From NCBI GenBank assembly GCA_024743255.1, contig JANSWY010000001.1, forward strand, positions 372,001 through 436,000: a stretch of DNA of 64,000 nucleotides, read 5' to 3'. Shown here one piece after another: positions 36,504 through 45,031 of this stretch; positions within the stretch are counted from its first letter, which is position 1, and each line of letters starts with the position of its first letter. Below the pieces are notes generated by a model. It was given only the letters and a program-made list of their open reading frames with translations. It was not told where the DNA came from and searched no databases. The stretch comes from a bacterium. Lineage in GTDB: Bacteria; Bacteroidota; Bacteroidia; Cytophagales; Cyclobacteriaceae. The translations under genes and the position numbers were made by a program.

Positions 36504-38603
36504 TTAATCCATGAAATATATGTTTTCCTCCACTCTATACCCATTGGCATCTGTGTACCAGTCTTTATAAGTCTCCCCGCTGGATTTACCCCAGTTCAAA
36601 AACTTCTTATATGCCCTATCGATTTTAACCTTCTCTTTTGGATGCCTGAAAGAATGTATGATGTCAATTGCAAAAGGGACATTTTCTGCATTTACATAAA
36701 ACCTACCACTTCCCTCATTTGATGTATCGTCATCTGTTGCGAAATAGTTAAGATCTGCTTTACTTGTTGGTGCCGCATTCATCAAGTGACATTCCCGACC
36801 CCTATCATTATTGATAAAAATGAAAGGATTAAATGGTGCATCAGATAACTGCGAGGCAGGAATAAGCTCAGTAAAATCGATCTCAATATTATATACCTTA
36901 ATAGGCCTTTGTGCTTTACCAGGATCGGTATTAATGATCGAACCACCTCCTAATTCTGCAAGTGCATCTTCAAAGACAATAATTGTGGGTTTAACTTGCC
37001 CCGTTTCAAGGCCTTTGGAATTTAAAGTGTTTGATGGTGCGTTATGGCCGGTAACTTGTTCAACCACAGATTCCAATACAGGCAATTCGATTCCAAATCC
37101 ATTGTTATAAACACCTCCAGCTGCGACCAACCGCACTTCAATCAACATTTTGATCGCTTTATTATCACCATTCAAAAGAGACGTCACTTTGTATTTAACA
37201 ATCAAATCATTGAAATCGAAATCACCCATTGCTGGCCAGTGATCTTCAAAGGCCAGGGTTCCATAGCCCAATTTTGATGGAGTGAATACATTAGCAACTG
37301 CTGCCGGATCTTCAGGGTATTCATCCAAAGGGTTAATTACCCCGTCACCATCTATATCGTTATCTTCTGTGTTTGGTGTCCCATCACCATCCATGTCACC
37401 ATCCTCGGAATTAGGCACTCCATCTCCATCAACATCATCGTCCTTTTCATCTATGATTCCATCACCATCTAAATCATCATCTTCATCATTTGGTACTCCA
37501 TCACCATCGGTATCCACGGTCTCACCACTTCCTCCCGATTCTTCAGAAAAATCACATTTCCATGCTGTGAGATCATTAATTTTATGGCTATAAGTTTTTA
37601 CAATCTCATATGCACCATCTTGTTTGCTTATTTCAATTAGTCTCGAATTAGCATCATTTGTCCCAACAAAAATCCGGTCACTTCTATCAATTGCCATTGA
37701 TGTTAACTGGAATGGAAAGTTCTCCGCACTTATTCTTGTTATTGAAGCTGTACCTGTTTCATCATTAAGTTCAGTGAATTTATAAAGACCAGAGAAACAC
37801 GATAGATACAATGTTCCATCAGAAGCAAATGCAAGGTCTCCTCCACTATCATTATTCACAAAACCCGTGATGTCATATCGTTGAATAACCTGATTCGTGT
37901 TAGCATTTACTGTATACATGGTGTTGTTGTTGCCCATGTAAAGAACGTCATCCTTAAATTCCAGTCGTGGGTAACTACCGTTGAAGGGATTACTTGTAAA
38001 GGCCACTTCAAATGTTTCTGTATCAATGTGATATTTATACATCGTTTGATTCACATTGATGTAGACAACATTATTGGTTTGGTCCAGGGCATTTGCAATT
38101 GAGCCACCTGGTAGATTGGGTAGTTGTGTTGCCGTAAATTGGTTAGTTGTTATATCAATTTTATAAAACCCCGACTGGCCATTCACAGCATACAAATGAT
38201 CAATACAAGAGTTACGATTAGCAGTTCTGCTTTTATTTTCGGGAACCGAGACTTCACTAACAATTACAGCTAATCTTTCCTCTTTTCCACGTTTACCATT
38301 GTGGTTGAATTCCTCGTAAATGACTTCTTCAACCGAGTTTGGGACTTTTATTTTAATAGTTTCTCCGGTGTTTATAAATCTCCCCAGCAGTTGGGTTCCT
38401 TCTCCGGTTTCATAGGAGAGTTCAAACATACTTCCGGAATCATTAGTATTAACATTTAATTCGCCAGAAGTGGCAAATTCAAATCCATCCTGAAATGTGA
38501 ATGAATGAGGATCTTCACTGATTGCATCTTCCTCCAAAACTGTCATACAGCCAGATAAAGACGCTAAATAAATTATTGCGTAGGCTTTTAATAACTTTCT
38601 CAT
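36504..38603 (-). CDS. LruC-domain (DUF4842) lipoprotein with calcium-binding thrombospondin type 3 repeats
   Basis: The 699 residues begin with a lipoprotein signal (LASLSGC, Cys near 19). About 130-345 form a propeller-like region with repeated LYAVN and LYLSC strands. About 365-425 are thrombospondin type 3 repeats (DTDGDGVPND, DLDGDGIIDE, DVDGDGVPNS, DMDGDGTPNT, DIDGDGVINP), calcium-binding loops with Asp at 1, 3, 5. The C-terminal 260 residues match the LruC domain: short FTPSKLGYGTLAFEDHWP, FDFNDLIVKYK, and the end YRVEENIYFMD. Function of the domain is unknown; surface location is likely. It is a single gene. Confidence 0.85.
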   Translation of the reverse strand: MRKLLKAYAIIYLASLSGCMTVLEEDAISEDPHSFTFQDGFEFATSGELNVNTNDSGSMFELSYETGEGTQLLGRFINTGETIKIKVPNSVEEVIYEEFNHNGKRGKEERLAVIVSEVSVPENKSRTANRNSCIDHLYAVNGQSGFYKIDITTNQFTATQLPNLPGGSIANALDQTNNVVYINVNQTMYKYHIDTETFEVAFTSNPFNGSYPRLEFKDDVLYMGNNNTMYTVNANTNQVIQRYDITGFVNNDSGGDLAFASDGTLYLSCFSGLYKFTELNDETGTASITRISAENFPFQLTSMAIDRSDRIFVGTNDANSRLIEISKQDGAYEIVKTYSHKINDLTAWKCDFSEESGGSGETVDTDGDGVPNDEDDDLDGDGIIDEKDDDVDGDGVPNSEDGDMDGDGTPNTEDNDIDGDGVINPLDEYPEDPAAVANVFTPSKLGYGTLAFEDHWPAMGDFDFNDLIVKYKVTSLLNGDNKAIKMLIEVRLVAAGGVYNNGFGIELPVLESVVEQVTGHNAPSNTLNSKGLETGQVKPTIIVFEDALAELGGGSIINTDPGKAQRPIKVYNIEIDFTELIPASQLSDAPFNPFIFINNDRGRECHLMNAAPTSKADLNYFATDDDTSNEGSGRFYVNAENVPFAIDIIHSFRHPKEKVKIDRAYKKFLNWGKSSGETYKDWYTDANGYRVEENIYFMD

Positions 38604-38702
38604 GATACAAACATCGAAAGTTAGTTCCCCGAATTTTTTGGAAACAGGTGAGTGGTAAGAATTACGGGACGGGTTGTTGGGATTGGTCTTTCGTTCTCGA
38701 AA

Positions 38703-39434
38703 CTAGCAGCTACACTCCATGTTGATAATTACGAAATGTGAAGATAATTGTGTTGCGTGAAGCTCACATAGTTCCATCCAAAACGACATGCCACTTCCTG
38801 AAAACTTAGAAACTTGATACATTTCTTGTGCATTTTCTATCAGATATTCAATGCCATTTATTCCCTGAATTAGTAAATAGACCTCATTTGCACTCATTTC
38901 AGGCATCACGATGGAGATTCCTCCATATCCTTCAGCAGAAAGCTCGCTTAGTATGGTCCCATCTGTGTAGATTGTTCTTTCTATTTTCTCAGATCCTTTT
39001 TTAGTTACCACTGTATTTAAAACTCCTTTCGTCCTGGTAAAATATTGCTTCCATGATTCTCTCCTTTTTTCCCCGTATTCTGTTGTGGTAATTTTTACTG
39101 GCAATAATTGCGATAGATATCCATCAAATGCAAATGCAGTACTATCTCCAATCGCTAATTCGACAAAATGTCCATCAAGTTTTACTTCCGCAGAATTAAT
39201 ATGCTCCGCTTTTTTGGCAGGGATGGCCACATAACTGTATTGCGAGTTTTTTGGTACACGAGTAACCACAACCGTATCACCATAATCCAATTTCCCCACA
39301 ACCTTACCTTCAACATTTGGCTGGTCTCTCAACAAAAGTCCAGACTCAGCCCAGACATATAAAGTGTCAATTTGTGCACTTAAAGAAAGTGTTATTGAAG
39401 AGATAAGAATTGTTAATAAGTACTTGATGGTCAT
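38703..39434 (-). CDS. Secreted bacterial SH3-domain protein
   Basis: A 243-residue protein with signal peptide MTIKYLLTILISSITLSLSAQ and an SH3b-like domain in about 22-115 (LYVWAESGLLLRDQPNVEG, YGDTVVVTR, FVELAIGDSTAFAFDGYLS). Its layout follows the paralogue at 17231-17995, including the phrase GDTxVxxxx and a final unassigned domain of about 120 residues. A TATTTTTG element (minus strand, at 39454-39461) fits the -7 consensus, and CCATTT-C-AAATGG at 39482-39494 is a perfect small palindrome in the divergent promoter region, possibly an operator. Confidence 0.72.
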   Translation of the reverse strand: MTIKYLLTILISSITLSLSAQIDTLYVWAESGLLLRDQPNVEGKVVGKLDYGDTVVVTRVPKNSQYSYVAIPAKKAEHINSAEVKLDGHFVELAIGDSTAFAFDGYLSQLLPVKITTTEYGEKRRESWKQYFTRTKGVLNTVVTKKGSEKIERTIYTDGTILSELSAEGYGGISIVMPEMSANEVYLLIQGINGIEYLIENAQEMYQVSKFSGSGMSFWMELCELHATQLSSHFVIINMECSC

Positions 39435-39588
39435 AGAATTGTCTGTTAGTCCTCAAAAATAATAACCATAAAAGACTAATGCCATTTCAAATGGTTTCCA
39501 TTTTCAAACTTTAATTCATCTTATTCTAATTACACGGAAACCATGGTTTTTGAACGCTTGTCCTTCCAATGTTCAAAAACTAAAATCA

Positions 39589-40170
39589 ATGAAAAAGTTA
39601 CTAATCTTACTTCTGATGCTAAATGGAATAAATTCCATGGCTCAGCAAATTCATCCGGATAAGGTCATTCATCTGGAGTTTAACAAACAGTCATTCTACT
39701 TGCCTGCAGCAGAAAACTTTGGTGGAACTTTTCACCCAGGTGTAAGCGGAGGAATTGATTTCCTTAGAAAAGAGGATGGCAAGAAAAGCAGGTATCTCAC
39801 AACAGAATTGGGATTCTACAAACACGAGTATTTTCAGAATTCTATTTATCTACTCGGTGGGTTTACATTCCAAAGAGATCTGGGTGAAAGGTTCTCCTGG
39901 AACTACCAGCCCAAAGCCGGTTATATGCATGTTTTCTCACCAACCAAGGAATTTGAATTAGTAAACGGAGAATACAAACAAAAGAAAGGTGGCCGTGCTA
40001 CTGGTATGTTTGGAGTATCCGTTGGTTTGGATTACACCATTCTTCCAAAAGCATCTACCAAACTTTCACTGAGCTATCAGCTCCTTGCAGAAGGTCCCTT
40101 TGCAGCCAGATGGGGTGTGCCTATCGTACCGCATACATTTTTATCAATCGGAATTAAAACAAGAATCTAA
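39589..40170 (+). CDS. Secreted outer-membrane barrel-like protein
   Basis: From the ATG at 39589 (MKKLLILLLMLNGINSMAQQ, a good signal peptide) the product has about 193 residues; the TTG at 39550 was rejected because it adds residues before the signal. The mature part reads as a barrel (GVSGGIDFLRKEDGKKSRY, YLLGGFTFQRDLG, GMFGVSVGLDYTILP, FLSIGIKTRI) similar to those of small TonB-independent outer-membrane proteins. The stop TAA overlaps the ATG of the serine hydrolase by one base, so the two are translationally coupled and probably work together. Confidence 0.75.
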   Translation: MKKLLILLLMLNGINSMAQQIHPDKVIHLEFNKQSFYLPAAENFGGTFHPGVSGGIDFLRKEDGKKSRYLTTELGFYKHEYFQNSIYLLGGFTFQRDLGERFSWNYQPKAGYMHVFSPTKEFELVNGEYKQKKGGRATGMFGVSVGLDYTILPKASTKLSLSYQLLAEGPFAARWGVPIVPHTFLSIGIKTRI

Positions 40171-41354
40171 TGAAAAATCATATTCATCTAATACTCGTTG
40201 CAATTACTGCAATCGCTATCTCGTGCTCTGACACAGAAGATCTGACTGTAGGGGATTATAATTCTTACAGCATACCAAATGATACTTCTTCCATTCATCC
40301 GAAAGCGATGGAGCTGGAAGCTTTAATGGAAGAAAAAGTTAGGCTTGGCTTACCAGGTTTGTCAATCTCAGTCATCACTCCCGACGGACATCACTGGACT
40401 GGTGCCGCTGGCAAAGCAGATTTATACAACAACATTGACTTACAACCAGGCCATCAAATGATGGTGGCAAGTGTTTCCAAAGTCTTTACGGCAACAAGCG
40501 TTTTCCTACTTCAGGAAGAAGGACTTCTATCTCTGGATGACAAGCTTTCAGATTATTTAGAAGGGGAATACATGGATAAAATCAAGAACGCAAAAAAGGT
40601 AACCATTCGGCAGCTTTTAAACCATACAAGTGGGTTATATGACTATTTAAACCCCTTAAAGTATGAATTAATCAGTATTGATAACCCATATAATAGTGAT
40701 ACACCAGAGAAGAAACTGGAATTGGCCTACAACAAAAAACCCGATCATGAGCCAGGTAAAACGTACGCGTATTCAAACACAAACTTTGTTTTGCTGGGCC
40801 TGTTAGTTGAAGAGTTAAGCGGAATGCCACTCGAGCAATTTGAGCAATCTAATTTATTTACACCACTGGGTCTTCAATCAGCATATGCTGGAACAACAGC
40901 TAATCCATTACCACCAGGAGTACCAAAGGGATACCTAAGTATTAATGCCAACAATGTATTGAGAGAAAGCGAATTCTATTATCACTATGATTTGGCGACT
41001 GGTGATGGAAATATTGGAATCAACATGTATGAGCTGAGCATTTTCATGAAAGCACTTCATGATGGTGAAATCATCAATGCTGCCAGCCTTCAGGAAATGA
41101 AAGAGGATTTCGATCTACCCGAGGACTGGCAAGGTGATTATCACCTTAAAAACGGGAACGGTCTGGAAATCTTCGAAACAGATTACGGAACAGCCTACGG
41201 TCACACAGGAGCAATAGTTGGTTTCCTAACAACCGCCTGGTACTTCCCTGAATCAGGAGTTTCAATCATGTTTTCTACAAATGGGGTAAGCCCCAAAATA
41301 TTTAATGTAAGAGAAGACTTGACGGAGGAGATATTGGATCTTGTATTTGAGTAG
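40170..41354 (+). CDS. Class C beta-lactamase-like serine hydrolase, lipoprotein
   Basis: The 394 residues start with a lipoprotein signal (ILVAITAIAISC, Cys near 19). The penicillin-binding fold motifs are all present: SVSK at about 101-104 (SxxK, with catalytic Ser and Lys), YSN near 198 (YxN), and HTG near 347 (K/HTG). The family includes D-amino-peptidases, esterases and AmpC lactamases; without more data the substrate is open. Being a lipoprotein it sits on the periplasmic or outer face of the outer membrane. The start overlaps the preceding barrel gene by one base. Confidence 0.9.
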   Translation: MKNHIHLILVAITAIAISCSDTEDLTVGDYNSYSIPNDTSSIHPKAMELEALMEEKVRLGLPGLSISVITPDGHHWTGAAGKADLYNNIDLQPGHQMMVASVSKVFTATSVFLLQEEGLLSLDDKLSDYLEGEYMDKIKNAKKVTIRQLLNHTSGLYDYLNPLKYELISIDNPYNSDTPEKKLELAYNKKPDHEPGKTYAYSNTNFVLLGLLVEELSGMPLEQFEQSNLFTPLGLQSAYAGTTANPLPPGVPKGYLSINANNVLRESEFYYHYDLATGDGNIGINMYELSIFMKALHDGEIINAASLQEMKEDFDLPEDWQGDYHLKNGNGLEIFETDYGTAYGHTGAIVGFLTTAWYFPESGVSIMFSTNGVSPKIFNVREDLTEEILDLVFE

Positions 41355-41826
41355 AGAGACCGAAGACAGGAGACGGAAGACCGGAGTTGTTTGAGTTTTT
41401 ACTTCGGTTTTCTTCTATGAGTTTGGTTAATGCCTGAAAAATGCAATGTCATTCCGGAATTTCTGGAATGAAATGGAAGGAATATCCGGAATCCCATAAA
41501 TGGTCTGAGGTCACGAAATCCGTGATTACAAAAGGAAGGGGATTCCTGATCTCCGTTTTACTCCGTCAGGAATGACGTGGCGCTTATTGTAACATTGTTA
41601 ATGAAACATATATACCTTTGACCTATAAAGGTGAATCAATATTACTCACCCGCTTGTCCGCCGAAGCTTCAGCGAAGGAGGGCAACTCGTAACAAGTCAA
41701 AATTTCAGTCTTCCCCTCCCAAAAACCTCATTCCCTGCCAAAACGACAACATTCCCGACAAAATTTCAGCACATCTCCCATTGGCACCCCATTTGTATCA
41801 TTCCAAGAAAAACTAGAATAATACAA
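41355..41826. repeat. Non-coding spacer with several repeat families
   Basis: This holds a GACCGAAGACAGGAGACGG piece (41355-41390), a TTCCGGAATTTC / GGAATATCCGGAAT part (about 41450-41495), a CCTGATCTCC / AGGAATGACG element (about 41545-41578) and a REP-like hairpin (41656-41683, GTCCGCC gaagcttcagcgaa GGAGGGC). TACCTTTG at 41613-41620 fits the -7 consensus and could drive htpX through a leader that contains the hairpin. No gene is seen. Confidence 0.6.
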
Positions 41827-42744
41827 ATGAAAACGCTGGAACGAATATCAAATAATATACAGAAATATGCCTGGCTGGTAGGTGCCTTTGCACTTGCCAC
41901 ATGGCTGGGTAGTCTGTGGCTGGGCCTTGAGCTTACTCTTTGGATTTTGGGTATTGGTGGTGTTATCACGGCTTTCTCTATGAGCAGGGTTCCAACTCAA
42001 TTACTCAGATGGCAGGGTGCTTCTAAACTTGATAGATATCAGTATGGTCAATTTTATGATATGGTGAATGAACTTGCCAGCAAAGCAGGCCTCAATGTAT
42101 CTCCAGACCTATATTTGCTAAAAAGCAACCAACCGAATGCTTTTGCAATGGGAACCAAGAAACAACCAATTATTGGATTGTCAGTCGGGTTAATCAATAA
42201 CCTTTCCCGAAGAGAACTACAGGGTGTGATTGCTCACGAGATTAGTCATATTAAAAACAATGATTTATTCGTGAAAGGCATGGCCAGAAGTTTTGGGAAC
42301 CTGACCAACACACTTTCCTGGGTGGCTAAGTTCCTGTTGATCTTTGCTGTTCCGATGTTCATTTTCGGTATGAATATTCCAATATGGCCTTTGCTGCTAT
42401 TAGCTTTCATGCCTACTATAAACTATTTGTTGCAACAAGGCCTATCCAGAAGTATGGAGTTCCTAGCAGATCATGATGCAGCAGATTTAACAAAGGATCC
42501 ATTGGGACTTGCATCCGCACTACACAAAATTGAAAACCTGAGCAGACCGTGGTGGAGCCAGTTTAATCCAGTTGCCTACAGAAGTAACGATTGGTTAAGC
42601 TCTCACCCAAATACTAAGAAAAGAATTGAGAAACTAAAGGATCTGAGCGCATTCTATCCAATTTATGCGGAACCAGTTCAAAGACCGGTTCAAAGAAGAA
42701 TCAGGCCTTTGGTTTATAGGAATCCTTTTGGATGGGGGGTTTAG
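41827..42744 (+). CDS. htpX: HtpX-like M48 membrane metalloprotease
   Basis: The 305-residue protein has two N-terminal helices (about 15-31 and 36-54), the zinc motif HEISH at 137-141, two more helices (about 157-190), and the distal zinc ligand Glu in SMEFLADHDAADL near 212. The order and length match HtpX, an M48B protease that removes misfolded membrane proteins under envelope stress. The C-terminal region SSHPNTKKRIEKL also matches the family. It is a single gene. Confidence 0.9.
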   Translation: MKTLERISNNIQKYAWLVGAFALATWLGSLWLGLELTLWILGIGGVITAFSMSRVPTQLLRWQGASKLDRYQYGQFYDMVNELASKAGLNVSPDLYLLKSNQPNAFAMGTKKQPIIGLSVGLINNLSRRELQGVIAHEISHIKNNDLFVKGMARSFGNLTNTLSWVAKFLLIFAVPMFIFGMNIPIWPLLLLAFMPTINYLLQQGLSRSMEFLADHDAADLTKDPLGLASALHKIENLSRPWWSQFNPVAYRSNDWLSSHPNTKKRIEKLKDLSAFYPIYAEPVQRPVQRRIRPLVYRNPFGWGV

Positions 42745-43080
42745 AAGAACGAAGACATGAAGTGCGAATCAATCCCCCTAACCCCCTTCTCCAAGGGGGA
42801 AATGCCATACCATTTTACTTTTTCTGAAATTTAAAATCGTCTTTTAAATCATTTTATTTTGAACCTAATTCTTCCCGCAAACGAAGTGAGGGAGAGTGTC
42901 CCCCTTGGAGAAGGGGGTTAGGGGGATTGAAGGGACGATGATCATTGGAATTACTACTTGTATACTCCAGTCTTCTGAATTCAAACTCCAAAAAAACTCC
43001 GGTCTTCCAACTTCCAACTTCCAACTCAAATTTCATTTCTAAAAACCAATTCCTATATTTCAATTTCAATAAGTCAGCAA
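42745..43080. repeat. Non-coding spacer with inverted CCCCCTAACCCCC repeats
   Basis: AATCCCCCTAACCCCCTTCT (about 42770) and its reverse complement AGAAGGGGGTTAGGGGGATT (about 42910) form a long inverted repeat about 140 bases apart. A CTCCGGTCTTCCAACTTCC piece (42966-43026) follows. No gene is seen. Confidence 0.6.
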
Positions 43081-43680
43081 GTGAAACGAAATTTCCTTTT
43101 CATAATTCTACTACTTACGTCAGCACAACTTTTCGCCCAGCAAGAGTGGCAAGGATATTACGCTGGTCTTGATATTAACCGACAATATATGTTTGGTGAA
43201 GCGAGAGTCAATAGCAGAAGAATAGTTGGCGAAGGAACCAGCTGGGCAGTGGGAGCTGTAATTGGTCACAACTGGCACTCTCTACACAACACAATTTTTG
43301 GGATAGAATTTCAGATTAATCAACCATTTGCGGACTTTATCAATGACAATAATGCTGAAGATGCTGTTATCCGATACTCCCTAAGACAACAGACAGCTTT
43401 TCAAATTCATCTTGGCAAATCATTCGGCAAGGTCAATCAGAATCTTCCGCTTGCTTATTTTTCTATGACTCAAACCAGATTGGATATTGATGTCACCCAA
43501 GCACAAGGAGGAGGACCCAGACAACAAACAGAAGAAAACTTTTTTAGATATGGAGTTGGCTATAACTACAAACTATTCCAAAATCTCACAGCGCGAATGC
43601 TCATCGGAACCAGCTTTGATTTGAAATCGAATACAGAGAATGGATTGGATATGAAGCTTACGATTGTTGGTAAATTCTAA
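43081..43680 (+). CDS. Secreted outer-membrane barrel-like protein (GTG start)
   Basis: The 199-residue protein starts at GTG 43081, which directly gives a signal peptide (KRNFLFIILLLTSAQLFAQ). The mature protein has barrel-like strands (WAVGAVIGHNWHS, FGIEFQINQPF, TARMLIGTSFDLKSN, MKLTIVGKF). It is similar in style to the other small barrels here. The stop overlaps the convergent HEAT-repeat gene by 4 bases. Confidence 0.72.
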   Translation: MKRNFLFIILLLTSAQLFAQQEWQGYYAGLDINRQYMFGEARVNSRRIVGEGTSWAVGAVIGHNWHSLHNTIFGIEFQINQPFADFINDNNAEDAVIRYSLRQQTAFQIHLGKSFGKVNQNLPLAYFSMTQTRLDIDVTQAQGGGPRQQTEENFFRYGVGYNYKLFQNLTARMLIGTSFDLKSNTENGLDMKLTIVGKF

Positions 43681-44150
43681 AGTTGGAATAGATAAAATAA
43701 AAGAGTAATAATTCCGATAACTATAGCTGCGTACAACCAATTCTTATTGAATTCCTGATCCTGAGAAATAAGTTGTCTCTCAGCCTCTCGAAGATGCGAC
43801 TCAGAGGCATATCTTCTCAACTCTTCTTGTTTTTCTTCTTCGGTTTTCTCCTTCCATGCATCAGCAACTTTTGCATTCAATTTCTCTTCCCTATCCTTGA
43901 ACCCCTGGAGAACTTCTTTAATTTGGTTCTCAGTTTCAGAGTCCATTCCAAGTTTGGTAAGAGCAGTCATAACTTCATGCACAACCCCAGGTACAGGATC
44001 GAAAAGTTGTTGTTTCAGGTCATTGAAATACTGCTTATCTCCAAATTCCCCCAAATAAAAAGCTGCCTGAGACCTTTCCTCATAACCGCCTTCCTTTAGA
44101 AGCTTCAATAATTTCTTCGGGTTGTTTTTACTCTTTTCTGCTTTAGACAT
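43677..44150 (-). CDS. HEAT-repeat-like protein with C-terminal membrane anchor
   Basis: The 157 residues begin with a helical repeat region (about 8-80: PKKLLKLLKEGGYEERSQAA, FGDKQYFNDLKQQLFDP, VVHEVMTALTKLG) that reads as two HEAT-like hairpins, followed by a charged coiled coil (85-130) and one membrane helix at the end (WLYAAIVIGIITLLFYLF, about 138-156). A tail-anchored scaffold is likely; no function is known. It is a single gene. Confidence 0.75.
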   Translation of the reverse strand: MSKAEKSKNNPKKLLKLLKEGGYEERSQAAFYLGEFGDKQYFNDLKQQLFDPVPGVVHEVMTALTKLGMDSETENQIKEVLQGFKDREEKLNAKVADAWKEKTEEEKQEELRRYASESHLREAERQLISQDQEFNKNWLYAAIVIGIITLLFYLFQL

Positions 44151-44214
44151 GATGATAGTAATAAATTTTAAATCCTAATTTCTAAACCCTAAATATAAAT
44201 TGAAAAGGGACTTT

Positions 44215-44309
44215 GTCCGCCGAAGCTTTCCTCGAAGGCCAAAGCCTTGCTTCTTTTCAGTTAAAGCTCAGCGGCAAGCAACTGGCGAAGGACTTAGCGT
44301 AGGAGGGCA
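44215..44309. repeat. REP-like hairpin element (long form)
   Basis: GTCCGCCGAAGC on the left and GGCGAAGGACTTAGCG-GGAGGGC on the right frame an 95-base element with an inner arm, like 33887 and 48236. Its right end is one base from the stop of the thioesterase gene. Confidence 0.6.
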
Positions 44310-44310
44310 G

Positions 44311-44742
44311 TCAACGATTATCAAACTTCTCAATCGACTCCTTTACCCACTCAGGAGCTGCTATTGATTTCTTCTCAGCCATATCAAAAAATACCTGTGT
44401 TGTGGTTCCACTTGCATGGATAATAGTTTCTCCATTCTTCTTAGAAGTTGCCACATATTCCAGAACAAAGCTTTTGGTACCAAACTTACCACCTCGTATC
44501 CAAACCTTTACATCTGTTGCGGTAAGGGGTAATTCTCTATGATAGTTACAATTTACATTCACAATTAGAAACATATTCTTACGCCAATCCCACCCTGGAC
44601 AGGATTCTATCATATACTGACTTCTTGCAATTTCAAAGTAAGTAATCATGGTAGCATTATTCACATGGCCCAGAGCATCCATGTCTTTCCATCGCATTTG
44701 AATTGGGTGAGAGAATTTAAAATTTTCTAACTGATCAGTCAT
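44311..44742 (-). CDS. Hotdog-fold acyl-CoA thioesterase (4HBT family)
   Basis: A 143-residue single hotdog domain. The start HPIQMRWKDMDALGHVNN has the catalytic Asp of the 4HBT type (DxxxHVNN), and TYFEIARSQYM continues the central helix. The strand FVLEYVATSKKNGETIIHAS and TTTQVFFD are typical. It likely hydrolyses acyl-CoA or acyl-ACP thioesters in the cytoplasm. The 13-copy heptamer array at 44859 lies 116 bases upstream of its start, in the divergent region shared with the patatin-like gene. Confidence 0.88.
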   Translation of the reverse strand: MTDQLENFKFSHPIQMRWKDMDALGHVNNATMITYFEIARSQYMIESCPGWDWRKNMFLIVNVNCNYHRELPLTATDVKVWIRGGKFGTKSFVLEYVATSKKNGETIIHASGTTTQVFFDMAEKKSIAAPEWVKESIEKFDNR

Positions 44743-44858
44743 GAGTTTTTGATAGTTTATTAATTGGGATGGGAAATTAGGCCAAATAGCCTAGGGGGAC
44801 AAGGATTAAGTACTAAATCAGAATATTGAAATCCTAAATGTCCACGTTCTCGTTATCA

Positions 44859-44949
44859 AGACAACAGACAACAGACAACAGACAACAGACAACAGACAAC
44901 AGACAACAGACAACAGACAACAGACAACAGACAACAGACAACAGACAAC
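44859..44949. repeat. 13-copy tandem heptamer array
   Basis: AGACAAC is repeated 13 times without any error over 91 bases in the promoter region between the divergent thioesterase (44742) and patatin-like (45032) genes. Perfect units point to recent slippage, so the copy number is likely to vary between cells or strains. Confidence 0.95.
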
Positions 44950-45031
44950 TCACCAAGAAAATCCCCACCTTCCGGTATTGCCCAATCCAAAAACTCTCCC
45001 CAAATTGCTAAATCACCAATTAACCTCACCT

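Noticed and set aside
44859..44949. Possible CRISPR array
   Set aside because: The units are contiguous 7-base repeats with no spacers and no cas genes near.
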